The notes beneath the pieces are model-generated. The model did no database searches and had not been told where the DNA came from. It was given only the letters and a program-made list of their open reading frames with translations. From Nothophaeocryptopus gaeumannii (Eukaryota; Ascomycota; Dothideomycetes; Mycosphaerellales; Mycosphaerellaceae), in NCBI GenBank assembly GCA_031771865.1, contig JASISA010000025.1:3100001-3164000 (forward strand): a stretch of 64,000 nucleotides of DNA. The letters run 5' to 3'. The position numbers and the translations under genes were made by a program. This document shows positions 10,326 through 21,616 of this stretch, in pieces (position 1 is the first letter of the stretch; each line of letters begins with the position of its first letter).

Positions 10326-13300
10326 GTCACCACCGCGGTGTGATGTAGGATACGCTTCGAAGCTCCGATGCGACACGACGAGCATCACATCCCGCTACCT
10401 GGCATGACTTTCGCAGAGTCGGTACTGGGCCTGTCGCACAACGCCGTCGCTCCAGGCGCTGTTGTCTCGAGTTGCGCGCCGGTGGCGGTGAGGAGCTGGA
10501 GATATTCGGACAGCGTGTTCGCTTCGCATGGACCCGAGAAAGTCGTTAGGTTGATGCGCTACGTCTGCGGTTCTTGTGCGCGCTCGATGGTGAAGTGGAG
10601 AATAGCTCTGCGACCAGGGACGGAGCGCTGCGCTGCACGATCCCAAAGTTTGACGTGACGAGAGAGCAGATAAGCTCGCGGTTAGCTGGAGAAACCCTGT
10701 TTGCAACCGCGATTGCTGCTGAGAGCTGGGGCGGCGCGAGGGGTGGAGACGGGTTGGTGGTGAGCGATACGGTACAAAGGTCGATGCAAGGTCGAACTTG
10801 CAGAGAGCGCCGCTGCTGATGGACCGAGCGGGTGGCACGTCAGAGGCTCCGAGCTTCGAGGTGCTGCTTGGTGGGCTTGCTCTTCTGCAGTGCGCGCCTG
10901 AGCGGCTTGAGTCAACCCCACACCTCCCTTCGTTTCTCAAAAGTCATGTCAGCTTCATCCTTTGCACGCTCTCCGATGAGCACACAACAATAATAACAAC
11001 AACACGAGAGGGGCCCTGCCAGCGTGCTCTCCATCCTGGCGCCCCGTGTATCGCCACTCCGCACTGGGGCCCGCCGCACGGCGCGATCACTCTAGGCGCG
11101 GCGTCTTCAGGCATCGCGAGGGATCAATGCGCTGCTCTAGCCTGCTTTCGACTATGCCTGGGTTACACGTGCCATCGAGAACGCTGCGCATCGCGCAAGG
11201 GATAACTCTTCGCGTTGGCTACTGGGTCGGGCAGCCAGAGCTCCAGATACCTGGCCAGCGCCGCAGAGGGAAGAAAACGATTGCGTGACGCTTCCCAGTG
11301 CGCTGGCAGCGGCGAGGGTAGCTTTTGGTAGAAGGAAATTGCACTCACTTGAGAGATAGCTCCGTAGCGCCAGGGCCCGAAAGGATGCTGTCGCGCAGGC
11401 GGTCTGTCTCGAACAGAGTGGCCGCGGTGCTTTCAACCCTTCCGTACACTCTGCGTGTCGTTTGATTCGCCGCCGACTGGATCTGCTTGCCACGGCGACG
11501 GTGGCGACGGTCGCGTTATACCGCAGAGGGAGCTGTCCGTGTAGGTAGATTAGTATCCAATGTATTGATATCAATGCTGGAGATATCCGCCGGGTCGGGC
11601 GTGTATTCGAGTGGTGATGTTAAAGTCGTCAAACGCGTTGCGAGATGGCCCGAGTGTGAGTTGCGGTTGCGCTCGAACGATGATCGGCGCGGGCTGTCCG
11701 TTCCGTTTCTCCAGTTCTTCAGTGGCCGAGGCGGACCAACGAGGCTGCTCGATCTGAACAACAACAATCCGTGAATCCTCTGTGAACAACTGGCCAGCGT
11801 GAGCGCCTTGCTGGCTTTGCACGTCCGCCGGACTGGCTGAAAGTGGCCGACCCTGCGCAACGGGCGAGAGGCTGCTTTCTCGTGGGCAGGCGAGACGAGA
11901 CGAAACGAGAGCGGAAGGTAATGCACGCCTGCAGCAGCAACAATATCCGCAGCGAATAATCGAAGGTGAGCAGGTGGAGAGGCCGTGTGGCTTATACTAC
12001 AACCTCTCAAGCCAACTCATCCATCGCGATCTTCCCGCGCGGACGCATATTTCCCACATATTGGACTAAAAGAGGCGATCGCGCTGCTTGGACGTGACAC
12101 TGGCTTCAAACGCCATCGCGTATCCGGCCAGTGCAGTCTGCCTCTTCATGCACCGCTCTCGTCGCCAGAACTCGACCCGAAACGCCTTGGCCTGGAGAGG
12201 GAATGCAGTCACAGGTAGAGCTCCGCCGCACTCTTCAATAGCGCATACTACGGCGCATTGCAAAGCAAGGGTAATTCTGGCCAATCCGGATTACGATACA
12301 CGGATGAGCGAACGAGGGGCGCTGCTCATCTGCGAGCTCTGCGGTATCCCGCGTCTTTGTCTGCTTCCGCCTACGACTCTGTAACGCCTCCGTCTGCCTT
12401 GCTTTCTGACTCTCTGGAGCCTTTTGCGCCGCTTTGAGTCATTGCGAGCACGCTATGATTTGCCAACTGACGTCTGCTCTGGATAGCTGCATGCCATGCT
12501 GCGGTCAGCCGCTGTATACGCCTGGAGGATCGCCCGTACAGCAGACATCCCACGCCATGACCTGCATAAACTGAAGAGCTTCGATACTCCTCGGCACGAA
12601 GCTACACGCCGCCGCCATATCCCTTCTCGCACGTCCCGCCCCGCTATCTCCCTCGCACGGTATTCTGGTGAATGGGTGTGCGTATCGCTGGACATGTGCT
12701 CACTGCGGCTCTGTTCTGGGATTGCTAAAGTCCGGTAACTCGAATCCTGCTGGCTCTTCCTTGAAGTATATTAGTTACCAACCGGGAGAGAGAAAAGCCC
12801 CGGCACGTTCAGCTCTATCACCCGTCATTGGTCTTTGCACAAGAGCACATGGCCGCATGTCCCTTCGGGTAGCTACTGCTGCTGCACCTCGCCAGCCTGC
12901 AGCAGGCAGACGCTGCCAGACGGAGATGCTCTGTGGCCAGTGGCTACTGGCCACTTGCATCGCAGATCTGCAGTGGATCCTTGGTCGTCACCTGGAACCA
13001 CAGGTTGTCCATCCGCTTGCCTTGCGGCCCGCAGTATGGCTGCGGGCCTTTGACAAGAGTTTACCATGATGCGCGAGTTGAAACAGGCAAGGACAAACAG
13101 CGTACCCTTGATCACACGACAACGTCAGCCCGTCGGTATCCATACCGAGCCCGGCGAACACCCTTTGAACGATCTGTCGCTGCGAAGCTTGCGCAAGCCC
13201 TGCGGCGAATGTGCCAACCCGATGTCTCAGATACGTCTACGAGGCTGAGAAGGTGACGCTCCTGGGCGATTTTGCCAACCCTTGAGCAACTTTCGAAAAT

Positions 13301-15120
13301 GGAAAGCACAATTGAGTGAATTCATTGGAGCTCGAAGCCTGCAAGAATCCATGCCAGACCAAAGGACGTCGATCAAGCGTACAATCTGGTCGTCTCCACA
13401 TCAAGCCTGCATAACCGCCAGAGGACTGGGCGTCTGACCATGACGCGCTTGCGAAGAGCGTGGGCATGGGTCACATGCAAGTCTGCAGGTATCTAGTATC
13501 CTGCATCATGACTTTGGGAACCGGATCATTGCAACGTGAGTCGAATTCCTCACCGCCGTGTCTGGACAAATCAACGCCGACCTCGTCGTCGCAATGGAAG
13601 CCTAGTGCCCCATACAACGAACGACCGCTTCCGGTTCATCCGTGCGCAGATAAACTGGGACACGGTCTCGGTCGGCATGCTCGAACAGCCAGCTCGCAAG
13701 TGCGGATGCGGCTCCTCGCCGACAACTATGTGCCACGGCGCCGAGATTGCCGAGTGCTATGACCGTGGAACGCATCGTCAGCATTCGGTACAGGATTCTC
13801 AGTCTACTTTTGGGGTCAGCCTGACGAAAGCAAGCCCACCTTGATGCTGACCGCAGTGCGAGGGTTGATACTAACTGTAGTGCTTCCTTCCTATTCGAGC
13901 TGAGGCTCTCAGATCCGTAATCTTCACGCGTAAGTCTCATGCTTGGCTCTCGTTCTCATCCGGCATGCCATCTTACGGTATCGCTCTGACTGCCGCGCTT
14001 TCTCCTAGACATACGAATTCCTCGACGGGATTCCGTTTGCAATCTGGAATTGCAATTTGAAAGCATCATAGACTCCAGTCAAATGATTACCTCACACCTT
14101 CACATACCTCTGGAGTTTTCTCCGACGCTTCCGTCGTCCTCGTCACCGTCGTCGCGGCCTGATGTTGGTGGTGGCGATTTTGCAAGCACACAGTTAACAA
14201 TTTCGCCACTCTCTCATACACCAATCACTCTGCGTATTCGATGTTCGAACGTACTTACATAGCAAGTCTGTGCTTAGCAGAGAATGCTTGTCAAGTACCT
14301 CGGGACATAAACCGAGTCTGGTATGGCTGCGAGACATTCTCGGCCTGTCGTTTGCTCAAGACAATATGCAGGACTGCGGGATCGACTTTGCGCTTGTGCA
14401 ATCTCGTGGGCGAGTTCGTCGTCTCTGGAACTTAGTATGTAGGATCGGGAACACCTCGAAACGGCGTCGTTCGATACGACTTCTGGACGATCTTTGTGCG
14501 CAAGCTTATCTTGAGTCCTGGGAAAGTCTATGGGTGATGCTCTTGATTCGCTAAGCCGGAAGTTGGATGGGCTTGGTAGTCCAGCCCCGTGGGGCTTCCA
14601 GCCTAGACGTTGACGCAAAGAGCACGCCAACCGCTGGCGAATGGGAGGTGGGAATGGTATACTGTCCGGTAACAAGTGCGCTCTCGTTTCGGCTTGCCAA
14701 CCGAGCTCTCTTTCCAGTTGGTGTGTAACAGAGGGTATGCGGCTCCTGCTCGCTTCGTACCCGAGACATGGAGGTTTTTGGGTTGTGTATGAGCGGCAAT
14801 TTGAAGATTGTCGAACAGTCGCACAGTCTGAAGGAAGAAAAGGTGTGAAATATAGTTATATGAGGAGTTGGAGATGCCTTCTATTCAAATCACTTTCGAG
14901 CGAAGTCAACCCGTACAGGTGGTGTCTGACGTGGCAGAACTCTGGTGGTGCTCGAGCACCTTGTCCGCACCGTCTCGCGAAATCTTGGCACACGAGACCC
15001 AAAAAGAAGGAATGCACACAAGACATACATCACTCACTCACGTCGTCTTTCACATGCAACCAACTACCGCAGCCAGACCAAGAAAAACAGCAAAAGAATA
15101 GGTCATGACTGCTTGTGCCG
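10326..15120. other. Gene-poor stretch of 4.8 kb upstream of RSC7
   Basis: No open frame here shows a family motif, a consistent splice pattern or low-complexity coding character that I would accept. The longest minus-strand frames, 10395-10940 and 11516-12010, look random in composition. A perfect hairpin lies at 13026-13048. The stretch may hold the RSC7 promoter with a long leader, noncoding RNA genes or an old insertion, but nothing visible decides this. Confidence 0.55.
13026..13048. repeat. Perfect 9-bp inverted repeat with 5-base loop
   Basis: GGCCCGCAG at 13026-13034 pairs with CTGCGGGCC at 13040-13048 around TATGG. The sequence is very GC-rich. It lies inside the gene-poor region with no flanking frame to explain it. 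Confidence 0.8.
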
Positions 15121-15129
15121 ATTAAGCAG

Positions 15130-15265
15130 AAGCATCCTACGTGGGACTCGAACCCACACTGCAGACATGTTAGTGTCTGCAGAAGCGACATGCGCGGTGA
15201 TGGAGAGTGAACGTACACCTCCAGATTTCAATGGATAGAAGTCTGGCGCGCTACCATTGCGCCAG
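15130..15265 (-). tRNA. tRNA-like sequence, possibly a tRNA-Arg(UCU) relic or a tRNA with a long intron
   Basis: Read on the minus strand, a D-arm with its stem (GCGC, loop AATGGTA, GCGC at about 15252-15238) is followed by CCAGA CTTCTA, which suits an anticodon arm with UCU. About 85 bases further on, after an 'intron'-like spacer with its own 9-bp inverted repeat, stands a perfect T-arm, GTGGG TTCGAGT CCCAC, near 15132-15148. However, the bases expected to form the two acceptor strands (TCAGTGC and GTAGGAT) pair badly. It is therefore either a pseudogene, a fusion of two tRNA pieces, or a structure I have misaligned. Confidence 0.35.
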
Positions 15266-15515
15266 CACTGAGAAGAATCAGCATGTGGCTCATGGGTTTG
15301 AGGGAAGACTGAAGTCGACTCACGGACTGGGCGAATTTAGTCGCGGGATTGGTGAAGGTGGATCTCGAGTAATATATATAGACTAGCTGTCATGAGCAGG
15401 TCGTTGTTGAGCTCAGCGGCGATGAGGATGAGGTTTCTATTGTGTCTTTGATATACTGAAAGGCATGTGAAAGCTATCGGAGGTACCAGAGTAATCGTAA
15501 ATGTGCTTGGTGGCC

Positions 15516-15538
15516 GGTTTCGACCCTGGTTCGAAACC
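15516..15538. repeat. Perfect 8-bp inverted repeat with 7-base loop
   Basis: GGTTTCGA pairs with TCGAAACC around CCCTGGT. It contains GGTTCGAAACC, one mismatch from a tRNA B-box, but the bases around it cannot form a T-arm. It lies about 115 bases beyond the DPB4 stop codon and so probably in its 3' untranslated region or terminator. Confidence 0.7.
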
Positions 15539-15652
15539 CCTAAGCTCTCACTGACTCTTAAACGCAATATCGCTATCCAGAAACCACTAGTTCCCGCTCG
15601 CTATGCACCATCAAACCACCCATCATTCGGAAGTGCCAGGCCGAGACGACTG

Positions 15653-16722
15653 CTAGTCGCTATCCGGGTCATCGAGCGCCTCATCCCGCAGCTCGCCGCG
15701 CTCCTCCGCTTCTTGCTCCTCCAAGGCATCCTCCATCGTCTGGTCAGCATCGGAGTCCTCTTCATCATCAACCTCATCTTCCACCTGCTCATTCTCTCCT
15801 TCGTCTTCTTGCTCCTCTCCATCCTGCTCGTCATCGCCCTCGTCATCATCTCCATCCTCGTCAGCATCGGGTTTCACTGCATTCCCATTCTCGGCCTTGA
15901 GTTTCTTGACCGGTCGCTCCGCAGCATCGTCTTCGGCGTCAGCATGAGTAGCGCCATTGGTAGGCTCGCCGTTCTTGCTGAGTTCCGATGTCTCGCCGTC
16001 CTCGCCGTCTTTGGCTGCGGCTTTCTCTTTTTCCTCCTTGACTTTGCGGCGATATGTGTTACGCTTGTCACATTGTGTCTCGTTGTACTCTGCGAAAAGT
16101 TAGTACATGTAAATAAAAAGGAGGAGATGACTCGTACTCTTGAGCTCGGAATCTAATCTTGGGATGAAGTGTTCTAGCTCGCTGTCTTTAAGTGCGGCCA
16201 TGACATCTTGTGGTGTGATTGTCTTTTTGCCGGCGGCTTGTGTGTTGTCATTCGCGCTGTCCAACAGTCAGCTTTCTCCTGGAGAGTGCGATCTTTGATC
16301 AGAGAGACGTACTTCGCGGCGAGATAGCTGACGAATACGGTCGCGCTCTTGTGTAGTGCAAGCAGGGCATCTTTGTGGATTTGCGTATTGGGCTATGTAT
16401 GTCAGTATCTGAGAGCTAGGCAGGCCCCCGAGAAAGTACGATCTTACCGGCAGTACACCTTTACTTAATCTCCCAATCATTGCTTCACCATGTCAGCAAG
16501 AGCAGTACAACTGTAGTGGAGTGATTCGTACATTTCGGCAGGCTAAGGTCCTACGGCATGCAGTCAGTCTAGGAAACTTTGCCACAATTCCAACAGAGCA
16601 CCTACTTCCACACTGAATCCATCTCTCTCCTTACTAGCTTTCGATGTCGATGCCGGCGCGGAGTCTGCTACTTCCTCGGGACCATTCGAGGTGGTGGAGA
16701 CGTTGCTCTTCCGCCCGGGCAT
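15653..16722 (-). CDS. DPB4: DNA polymerase epsilon subunit DPB4 (histone-fold protein, POLE3 type)
   Basis: Six exons on the minus strand: 16722-16606, 16550-16532, 16482-16448, 16392-16313, 16256-16138 and 16089-15653, 268 residues. All phases agree. Introns are 48 to 56 bases, and exons 2 and 3 are only 19 and 35 bases. The acceptor before exon 3 ends in GAAG and lacks a pyrimidine at -3. The histone fold runs from DLSLPKSMIGRLSKG through HKDALLALHKSATVFVSYLA to TITPQDVMAALKDSELEHFI. A basic linker and a highly acidic Asp/Glu tail of about 90 residues follow. Dpb4 pairs with Dpb3 in polymerase epsilon and, in yeast, with Dls1 in the ISW2/CHRAC remodeller, where it binds DNA and histones H3-H4. 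The protein is longer than animal POLE3 because of the tail, which is normal for fungi. Confidence 0.93.
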
Positions 16723-17437
16723 TCTGGTATCGGTCGTGGGAGCTTCAATACGGAAGACGAGCGGGGATTCAGACACGTGATGGCTGCAGCTTTGGTAAAG
16801 CGATATCCAGGTTACGAGGTAAGGTGTTGTCGGCTTCTATGTGACAGATGCGACGCGCCTTCTCACGCGAGGTTTTCGTGGCGAAGGAGCTGGCCCGTGC
16901 GCATCAAGGGTGTGCTCACTGTTTCCAAACCTCAAACTTCCCCTCTGCAACCAAACATCAAACACCTCTGAACGAGCTCCATCACCTTCCTTCACAACAC
17001 CCAACCAATACATTCTCGTGTCATACAGGCACCGCGGGCGAACATGCGAAGGTACACAAACACAATCTCAGCTGGTCCTGCTGTGCAGCGGCGGCGACGT
17101 GTTGCAGGCATGGGTTTGCATTGATTGCGTGCCGAACACTTTCGGCGACTGCACGCCCCGATGTCAAGACGCAAGAGAGTTTGGGGCTCTTTCTACAGTA
17201 GGCAAGACACAGACCGTCACCACACCTCCTGACCATGGATTGGTCGGCCCTTTGGGAGACGTGCTGCTGACCGAGCGTGTCATCCCCCTTTACCACCCTG
17301 GCTGAAGCTCTGGCAAGCACGCATCTCATAAAGTCAAATCCCGCCTTTTCTCACGAGTCTTGTTAAAACTGACCGCACAGCCCGTTGATGTTTCAGACTG
17401 TCACGACCAAGGCTGTCTCGACGTGGGAACGAACAGG
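16723..17437. other. Intergenic, divergent promoter region of about 0.7 kb
   Basis: This lies between the DPB4 start and the next plus-strand gene. I see no coding or RNA feature. Some of it may be leader of the downstream gene, whose start is uncertain. Confidence 0.55.
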
Positions 17438-18580
17438 ATGGATCTCAGCCGTGGCCAGAGACTGGCTGTAGGCTCTCCAAAGGCTACGTTCCCAAGGTCC
17501 ACTTTCGCAATCAAACACAATCAGGCCAAGCAGAAGAACCCTATCCGACATGGTTACCCTGTCTCGAAAGATGAGATTCGTGCCTTCCAAAGGCCTGACT
17601 TGGAGCTTCGAACCAGCCTGGCAACGAGAATGTGGTTGCAAAGGGGCATAAAGGAGTTGCCAATGTCCAGTCCGAGAAAAACATCTTTACAGGAATTGCT
17701 TCAGAGCGAGCCACCTACGCCTTCAACGCCATCATCAGTGGAATCCGTCAGCTCACTAACTTGCAACAAAGCAGCCCCGAGCTTTCTAGACTTACCAATG
17801 GAGGTCCGGGACATCATTTACGAATACTCGGCCACCGAAGCCGAGCCTATCTCGCCAACTCTGACCGACTCAGGTTACGAAGGCGAGTCTGACTTCGAAC
17901 TAGACTCAGCCGTTGAGATCAAAGCATTCCATAGACAATGTCGATACTTGAAGACTGGTCTGCCCGTCATACCTCGAGTTTTCCCTATATTGTCAAAGGA
18001 AGTCTCAATTGTCATGCGTAAGTGACTGAAATGTCGTATGAGTATTATACCTAACCCTTGAACAGCTCGATTCTACCGTGCAAACACTTTCCAGTTCGAT
18101 CTCCGTGGCCGACTGGGCACCGAGTCCTTCCGTCGCTGGGTCGAAGAGAAGCACAATGAAGCTTCTGCTGCCAGAAGGATCAGCTTGAAGCACTGGACCT
18201 GGTGGTACACGTCCTTGGGTAGCTGGGATTATGTCGAGGATGAGACAGTGCTCACGATGCTTTCGACGGGTTTCATCAAAGTCACAAGAAACGGTGGCCA
18301 ACCCGCTTCACAGGCTTGTAGTTGCGAGATGGACGACTTCGTTGACGAACAATGCCCAGACTGGAAGATCAACAAGGCTTGGACACTGAAAGACTTCGTA
18401 GATGCCTTGCGCCAAGAAGACGAGCTGCTTATCCAGGCGGTTAACAAAATTGTGGATCTCGTCCATCACCACAATGAGACATTCCATGTGTGGCGGGAAG
18501 GACCGAAGGCATGCGCACTTTGTGGCAAGCAGTCAATCTTCTTGCGGTCATTCGAAGATGTGAAGTGGACTTCCGACTAG
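17438..18580 (+). CDS. F-box-like protein of unknown target
   Basis: Two exons, 17438-18017 and 18066-18580, joined by a 48-base intron with GTAAGT donor, CTAAC branch site and CAG acceptor. The product is 364 residues from this ATG; an in-frame ATG at 17663 would give 289 residues and opens the more convincing sequence, so the true start is unsure. A Ser/Pro/Thr-rich segment precedes PSFLDLPMEVRDIIYEYSA, which fits the short F-box-like motif typical of the large fungal family. RFYRANTFQFD after the intron is also typical of these proteins, in which a fold of unknown role follows the F-box. A late cysteine cluster (CALCGKQ) stands near the C-terminus. F-box proteins recruit substrates to SCF ubiquitin ligases; whether this one binds Skp1 cannot be told. 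Confidence 0.72.
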
Positions 18581-19159
18581 CTACCTGGAGTCAGAGCATG
18601 TGCAGAAGCTATAGGAGCTTACCGCGCACAAGTTCAGTGGGTAGTCGACAAGCTTCCAAGCCGATGGGACGCAACGTTACCAATATCGATTCTGGTTCGT
18701 CGTGGCGCCTTCCTATTCTCCTGCGTGCTACTTAGAAATTAGGGACCTCCTTCGCACCCGATGCCGTGCGATGCGCTCTTGTCTGCGGCACCTTCTAGCT
18801 CAACACGACGCTGTATACTGAGCAAGAAGATGAAGCGGCCACAAAGACAGATATGTTTAACTTTCGAGAATGTCCCACCGGCATCCACTTTGCTGTCAGC
18901 GTGATTCGAGCCTTGTATGCTGTCCTCAGGATCCTCAAGACTGCGGATGAGTCGCAACTATGCTGCTACGCCATCTCTCGTCTCCTTGAGGACAATCTTT
19001 GGAGTATAAAAATCTCACGGCACCCGTCTGTGTCTGGACCTTGATCTACAGCGTCGTCTGCTTCATACTCATACAGCACTGAGTACAAAAATTCAGGCGC
19101 ACTTGCATACTAGCCTACAATACTCAACTACACAATACACTACGCTTTCGAACATCAAC
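18581..19159. other. Intergenic promoter region with TATA box
   Basis: It separates two plus-strand genes. Apart from the TATA element at 19005-19011, I see no feature. Confidence 0.55.
19005..19011 (+). promoter_or_regulatory. TATA box of the gene at 19160
   Basis: TATAAAA stands 149 bases before the ATG, a suitable distance for a transcription start near 19040-19060. It is the clearest core promoter element in this part of the window. Confidence 0.55.
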
Positions 19160-20080
19160 ATGGCCGCATCATCGAATACTAGGAATGAGCAGTTGAGCTC
19201 ACGCAAAGACTCTCACCTTCCGCCACAACAGCTCAAGCAGCCAGAGCTGGACCAGCTCACCGAACGTATGAAACTCGAGAAGCAAAAGGCCATGGAGAAG
19301 ATCTCCTATCTCCGTCGCCCGCGATCAGACTCTGCCCTCAATGCGGACCTCCGAGGCAACCTCCTCCCAAGATCCGCAAGAGATGAGAACATTGCAGACT
19401 TCCAAAAGCGCAGCAAGGCCGACTTCGTACGCGACCCACGAAGATCCCAGGCTACCAACACTCGCTGGACCGCACATGTGTGCAAGTTGTGCGACTCGGC
19501 GGAGCTCATCTCGAAGAAGGACCGCCGAGCTACTGACTGCCAGTGCGGATGCCACTCCAGCTTCATCAGATGTGGAGTGCAAGAGTCCTCAATCGGCTAT
19601 CGCCACAGCTTCTCGCCAGACTACCAAAAAGCTCGACGCCTGGCGGACAAACCCCTATACGCTTACGATGACCTGGAGCTGGAGAACGTGCTGCACGAAA
19701 ATGATTTGAAGGACACTCGCCGATTAGGCTCAGCATTAGCCAAAATCACAGCGCGTGAAATCTTCGCACCTCGCTCTCTCGAAGGAGAAATTGCATACTG
19801 GCGCAACCAACGCCAATATCGCATCTCCGACGCAGTCTCGCGCGTGGACATGGAAGCCGAAAAATCTTTTTGGGCATCAGCCCGACTCCGAGCCGCCGGC
19901 TTGGAACCCGTCGCGCTGCCAGTCCCGCGGAATGTCGGTCCGCAGAGGTCGATAGAGAGGGAGGGCAAATATTGGGGGAATGTTGTGAAACAGCGTACCT
20001 TTTTGCTGCATGTTGCGGAACGAAAGATTGAAAACGAAGAGAAGAGGTTTCAGGAGAGGGTTCAGAGGGAGATGGCTTAG
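19160..20080 (+). CDS. Hypothetical protein with a small Cys/His cluster
   Basis: Intronless, 306 residues from the ATG at 19160, which lies in a CAACATGG context. I do not recognise the family. The sequence is highly charged, with helix-forming stretches at both ends. Between about residues 108 and 138 it has C-X2-C (VCKLCDS) followed by CQCGCH, which could bind a zinc ion. Arg- and Glu-rich helices follow (EKSFWASARLRAAG, REGKYWGNVVKQRT, EKRFQERVQREMA). There is no signal peptide or membrane segment, so it is probably an intracellular soluble protein. The TATA box upstream and the compact 5' region support a real gene. Confidence 0.72.
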   Translation: MAASSNTRNEQLSSRKDSHLPPQQLKQPELDQLTERMKLEKQKAMEKISYLRRPRSDSALNADLRGNLLPRSARDENIADFQKRSKADFVRDPRRSQATNTRWTAHVCKLCDSAELISKKDRRATDCQCGCHSSFIRCGVQESSIGYRHSFSPDYQKARRLADKPLYAYDDLELENVLHENDLKDTRRLGSALAKITAREIFAPRSLEGEIAYWRNQRQYRISDAVSRVDMEAEKSFWASARLRAAGLEPVALPVPRNVGPQRSIEREGKYWGNVVKQRTFLLHVAERKIENEEKRFQERVQREMA

Positions 20081-20683
20081 TGGGATTGGGCGAAGATGAG
20101 CAGTGTTCAAAAGTATTGGGAGTCGAAGGGGACTGGGGAGAGGAGAAGAGGGTGAGGTGGAAGTAGCTGGCGGGCTTGCCGCTGACGAGGCGTGGCGATC
20201 TGAATGTGAGGAGTACGGGGCCATCGCAAAGCGTATCTGACAGCATGTTGGGACATTTGGGTGTGGTATTGGTGGTTCTGTGCGCATTTTGAGCTGGCAG
20301 ATTGAACGAAACACTAAATCTACGGCTCTGAGAACCGTGGACGTTAAGTTCTGTTCATACATCGTACACACTCGAATTCTCACTGCAGTTTTGCGGCATG
20401 AGCACCGTGCTTATGATCAGTCAGTCCTGGCTCTTGAATATGGGTAAGGCACAAATCTCACTGTGTGAAGCGCCTCTCCGCTGTGGTATGACTCGAATTT
20501 CTCTTTCTTCGAAGCATGCTTTTCATAGCATGGGCGCTGGAAAGATTTGGCAATGCCGATCATCTTCCTAAGTGAATGGCCGCCGACCAAGGAAGCTCGA
20601 TCTAGAGCTTCGTGCTTCTCCCGCGTTCAAGCGCATTTTCGCCTCCTCTCATTCTCGTGTCCGAAATCTCTCATGACAGTCTC
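20081..20683. other. Intergenic region between convergent genes
   Basis: The 3' flanks of the gene ending at 20080 and of SF3A2 meet here. I see no supported feature. Confidence 0.55.
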
Positions 20684-21400
20684 TTATCTCCTCAAACCGC
20701 TCGGCGCCAAACCCGGCACACCACTGAACCTCTCCTCACGCTCTGTCTTGAAGTTGATCTGCACCCAGAACTGCTTACTATCATTATCCCACCACGTCCA
20801 GTACTTATCCTCATCTCTCCGGTCAATCTCCCTCGCCTGAATCTTAAACCCGCACGTCTCATAAGGCTCCGCAGCGACCAGCAGATATTGATATGCCTTG
20901 TCCGGTGGATCTTCCACTTTCTGCTCGTACGCGCTCATGAACCGGATCTTCGGCTCCACTCCATTCGCAATTTCGGGGTATTGCAGACTGAACAACAGCC
21001 CTTCTTGTCTCGTGATCGGATCTCTCGTCTTCGTAATAGAATACCCCGGCCGTCCAATCTTCACTACATTCTTCCTAATCTGCACCGCATTCGCACCCGT
21101 ATACTCCCCCTCCTGCTTCTTCCCCATCTGCGCATCTTTCGCGGCTCGTCGCGCCAAGTTCGTCTGATGCTTTCGCCCTTGAGTATGTGCGAGATAGGAG
21201 CCATCGTTTTGGTGGACTGTCAGACAGAGACGACATTCGAAGGATCCGACGTGATTTTTGAAGAAGTAGGGGTCTTTGTCAAGGTCGATGGTTTCGAGGG
21301 CGAGTCTTCGCAGGCGTTCGCGGCGGTCGGCATTGGTGGCGGATTGGGAAGCGACGCCGCCGCCGCCAAATTTGGAGCCGGCGCGGTTTTGATAGTCCAT
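20684..21400 (-). CDS. PRP11: Splicing factor 3A subunit 2 (SF3A2/PRP11)
   Basis: Intronless, 238 residues from the ATG at 21400. The frame is open further upstream, but MDYQNRAGSKFGGGG is the conserved family start. A matrin/U1-type C2H2 zinc finger has C56, C59, H72 and H78 in FECRLC..HTQGRKHQTNLARRAA. The remainder carries family blocks such as GRPGYSITKTRDP, GLLFSLQYPEI, PRIRFMSAYEQ-like sequence, EPYETCGFKIQ and DKYWTWWD. Yeast Prp11 is part of the SF3a complex of the U2 snRNP, which helps U2 engage the branch site. Unlike animal SF3A2 the protein lacks the Pro-rich C-terminal repeats, as in other fungi. A long plus-strand frame over the same bases is its antisense shadow. Confidence 0.95.
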   Translation of the reverse strand: MDYQNRAGSKFGGGGVASQSATNADRRERLRRLALETIDLDKDPYFFKNHVGSFECRLCLTVHQNDGSYLAHTQGRKHQTNLARRAAKDAQMGKKQEGEYTGANAVQIRKNVVKIGRPGYSITKTRDPITRQEGLLFSLQYPEIANGVEPKIRFMSAYEQKVEDPPDKAYQYLLVAAEPYETCGFKIQAREIDRRDEDKYWTWWDNDSKQFWVQINFKTEREERFSGVPGLAPSGLRR

Positions 21401-21616
21401 GTTGGTGGAAGGTGTGGTGTGGAGATTTGTTGTGGAGTAGATGGTGTTGTTGAAGGTCAAGAAGTTCGAGATGTCGAAAGCTCGGAGATTCGGTCCGTAT
21501 TTACCGAGTGCACGGATCAGTCGTGGGTGAGGAAGGTGCAGATTCTTGAACACATGCAAAACAAACTTCGATGTGACATGGGACTAATCGCTAGAAGTAT
21601 TCGATCGAGAACAGCT

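Noticed and set aside
10395..12010. Minus-strand frames of 140 to 181 codons in the gene-poor stretch
   Set aside because: Ser/Arg-rich, no motif, no splice signals and no balanced composition; typical of open frames in GC-rich noncoding DNA.
15516..15538. tRNA B-box-like GGTTCGAAACC
   Set aside because: The flanking bases cannot form a T-stem and no D-arm lies at the right distance; it is explained by the local palindrome.
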